Source: Schaalia odontolytica (GTDB lineage: Bacteria > Actinomycetota > Actinomycetes > Actinomycetales > Actinomycetaceae). From it: DNA of 5,092 bases. The translations under genes and the position numbers were made by a program. Each line of letters starts with the position of its first letter. Positions within the stretch are counted from its first letter, which is position 1. The DNA lies in assembly GCA_958415245.1 (NCBI GenBank), contig CATYYP010000143.1:1-5092 (forward strand), written 5' to 3'. Below the pieces are notes generated by a model. It saw nothing but the letters and a program-made list of their open reading frames with translations, was not told where the DNA came from and did no database searches. This document shows positions 4,724 through 5,092 of the stretch, piece by piece.

Positions 4724-5092
4724 ATGAACTTCTATACCCTCGACTACATTGTGTCGCACCAAAGTTTGGATGCGACACGGCGTCTCGCTGCGATCATTGT
4801 CTTGCTCGTTGTGGCTCTCGCTTTCAGTGCCCTGTATCTGCATAACCGGGTGAAAACCCGCTGGCGTGACGCGGGCATTGGGCTGCTCGTGTTTTCGCTC
4901 GTCCTGCTGGGAATCCAGACCGAGCAATACTTGAAGGTCAGTGATCAGCAGTCGCAGGCGCAGCTGCTCGTGGGCTTCATGGAGGGTGTCGCCATCGATC
5001 ACGGTGTCCAGGTGCGTGATGTCATGGTGAATAAGACATCCTTGCAGGACGGGATGATCGTGCGCTTTAACGAGGAGGACTACACCGTCCAT
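4724..5092 (+). CDS. DUF3290-like membrane protein, 5' part
   Basis: The frame is open from ATG 4724 to the window end, giving 123 residues. The start MNFYTLDYIVSHQS fits the family's characteristic MxFYTxxYLxxQ opening. Two hydrophobic segments follow (about 21-40 and 50-68), then a soluble domain (KVSDQQSQAQLL..F, GVAIDHGVQVRDVMVN..). Known DUF3290 proteins are about 140-150 residues, so some 20-30 residues are probably missing. In other genomes the partner is commonly a DUF421 (YetF-like) membrane protein encoded just downstream, which would lie outside this window. The function is not established. The ribosome site is weak (GGATAG, 4715-4720). No clear promoter was found in the 112 bp after the terminator, although a small palindrome, AGTGC-T-GCACT, lies at 4649-4659. 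Confidence 0.78.
   Translation, partial: MNFYTLDYIVSHQSLDATRRLAAIIVLLVVALAFSALYLHNRVKTRWRDAGIGLLVFSLVLLGIQTEQYLKVSDQQSQAQLLVGFMEGVAIDHGVQVRDVMVNKTSLQDGMIVRFNEEDYTVH

Noticed and set aside
4713..4727. Four-codon frame ending in ATGA overlap with the DUF3290-like start
   Set aside because: Mini-frames of this length are expected by chance, a similar one lies before the methyltransferase gene, and neither has a ribosome site of its own.

Overview
The window looks like chromosomal DNA from a high-GC actinomycete. The three + strand genes from 3522 onward use codons ending mostly in G or C. The mix of families (a small four-helix membrane family, a DUF3290-like protein, a TetR plus membrane-protein pair) would fit an Actinomyces/Schaalia-type host. 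That placement is inference from composition and gene content, not from a marker gene.

Left part (1-3390), accessory in character. Three paralogous membrane proteins of about 180 aa lie on the - strand (44-592, 1078-1623, 2751-3299). I recognise no function for them. Copies 2 and 3 are about 80% identical; copy 1 is a distant relative. Between copies 1 and 2, on the + strand, is a Phd-type antitoxin gene (735-947). It overlaps by the sequence GTGA a Doc-type toxin gene that breaks off after roughly 40 family-like residues (944-1090). The break coincides with the edge of a ~655-bp segment carrying copy 2, which recurs as the segment carrying copy 3 (1061-1714 and 2734-3390). Between the two segments, in the same orientation, lies a class I SAM-dependent methyltransferase gene (1838-2683) that appears to be read from a leaderless promoter.

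The two repeat segments each carry one gene, its promoter and an upstream inverted repeat. They are mosaics: exact 81-bp and 54-bp identity blocks alternate with clearly diverged stretches. The non-coding upstream part is better conserved than the N-terminal coding part. All three membrane genes have the same -10-like element (ATAGTCA) 36-38 bases before their start codons, so they may be expressed together.

Right part (3391-5092). A TetR-family regulator (3522-4112) has a near-consensus promoter whose -10 and start site are covered by a 21-bp palindrome, which suggests self-repression. It overlaps by ATGA a four-helix membrane protein gene (4109-4564), forming a two-gene operon that ends in strong hairpins (4563-4611). 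A + strand DUF3290-like membrane protein begins at 4724 and runs off the window.

No tRNA, rRNA, CRISPR array, transposase or integrase is visible, and no gene-free stretch exceeds 300 bases. The most notable features are the promoter-plus-gene cassette that was duplicated and apparently partly re-homogenised, and the orphaned antitoxin whose toxin ends at the cassette edge. I do not see a complete new defence or toxin system that I could support.
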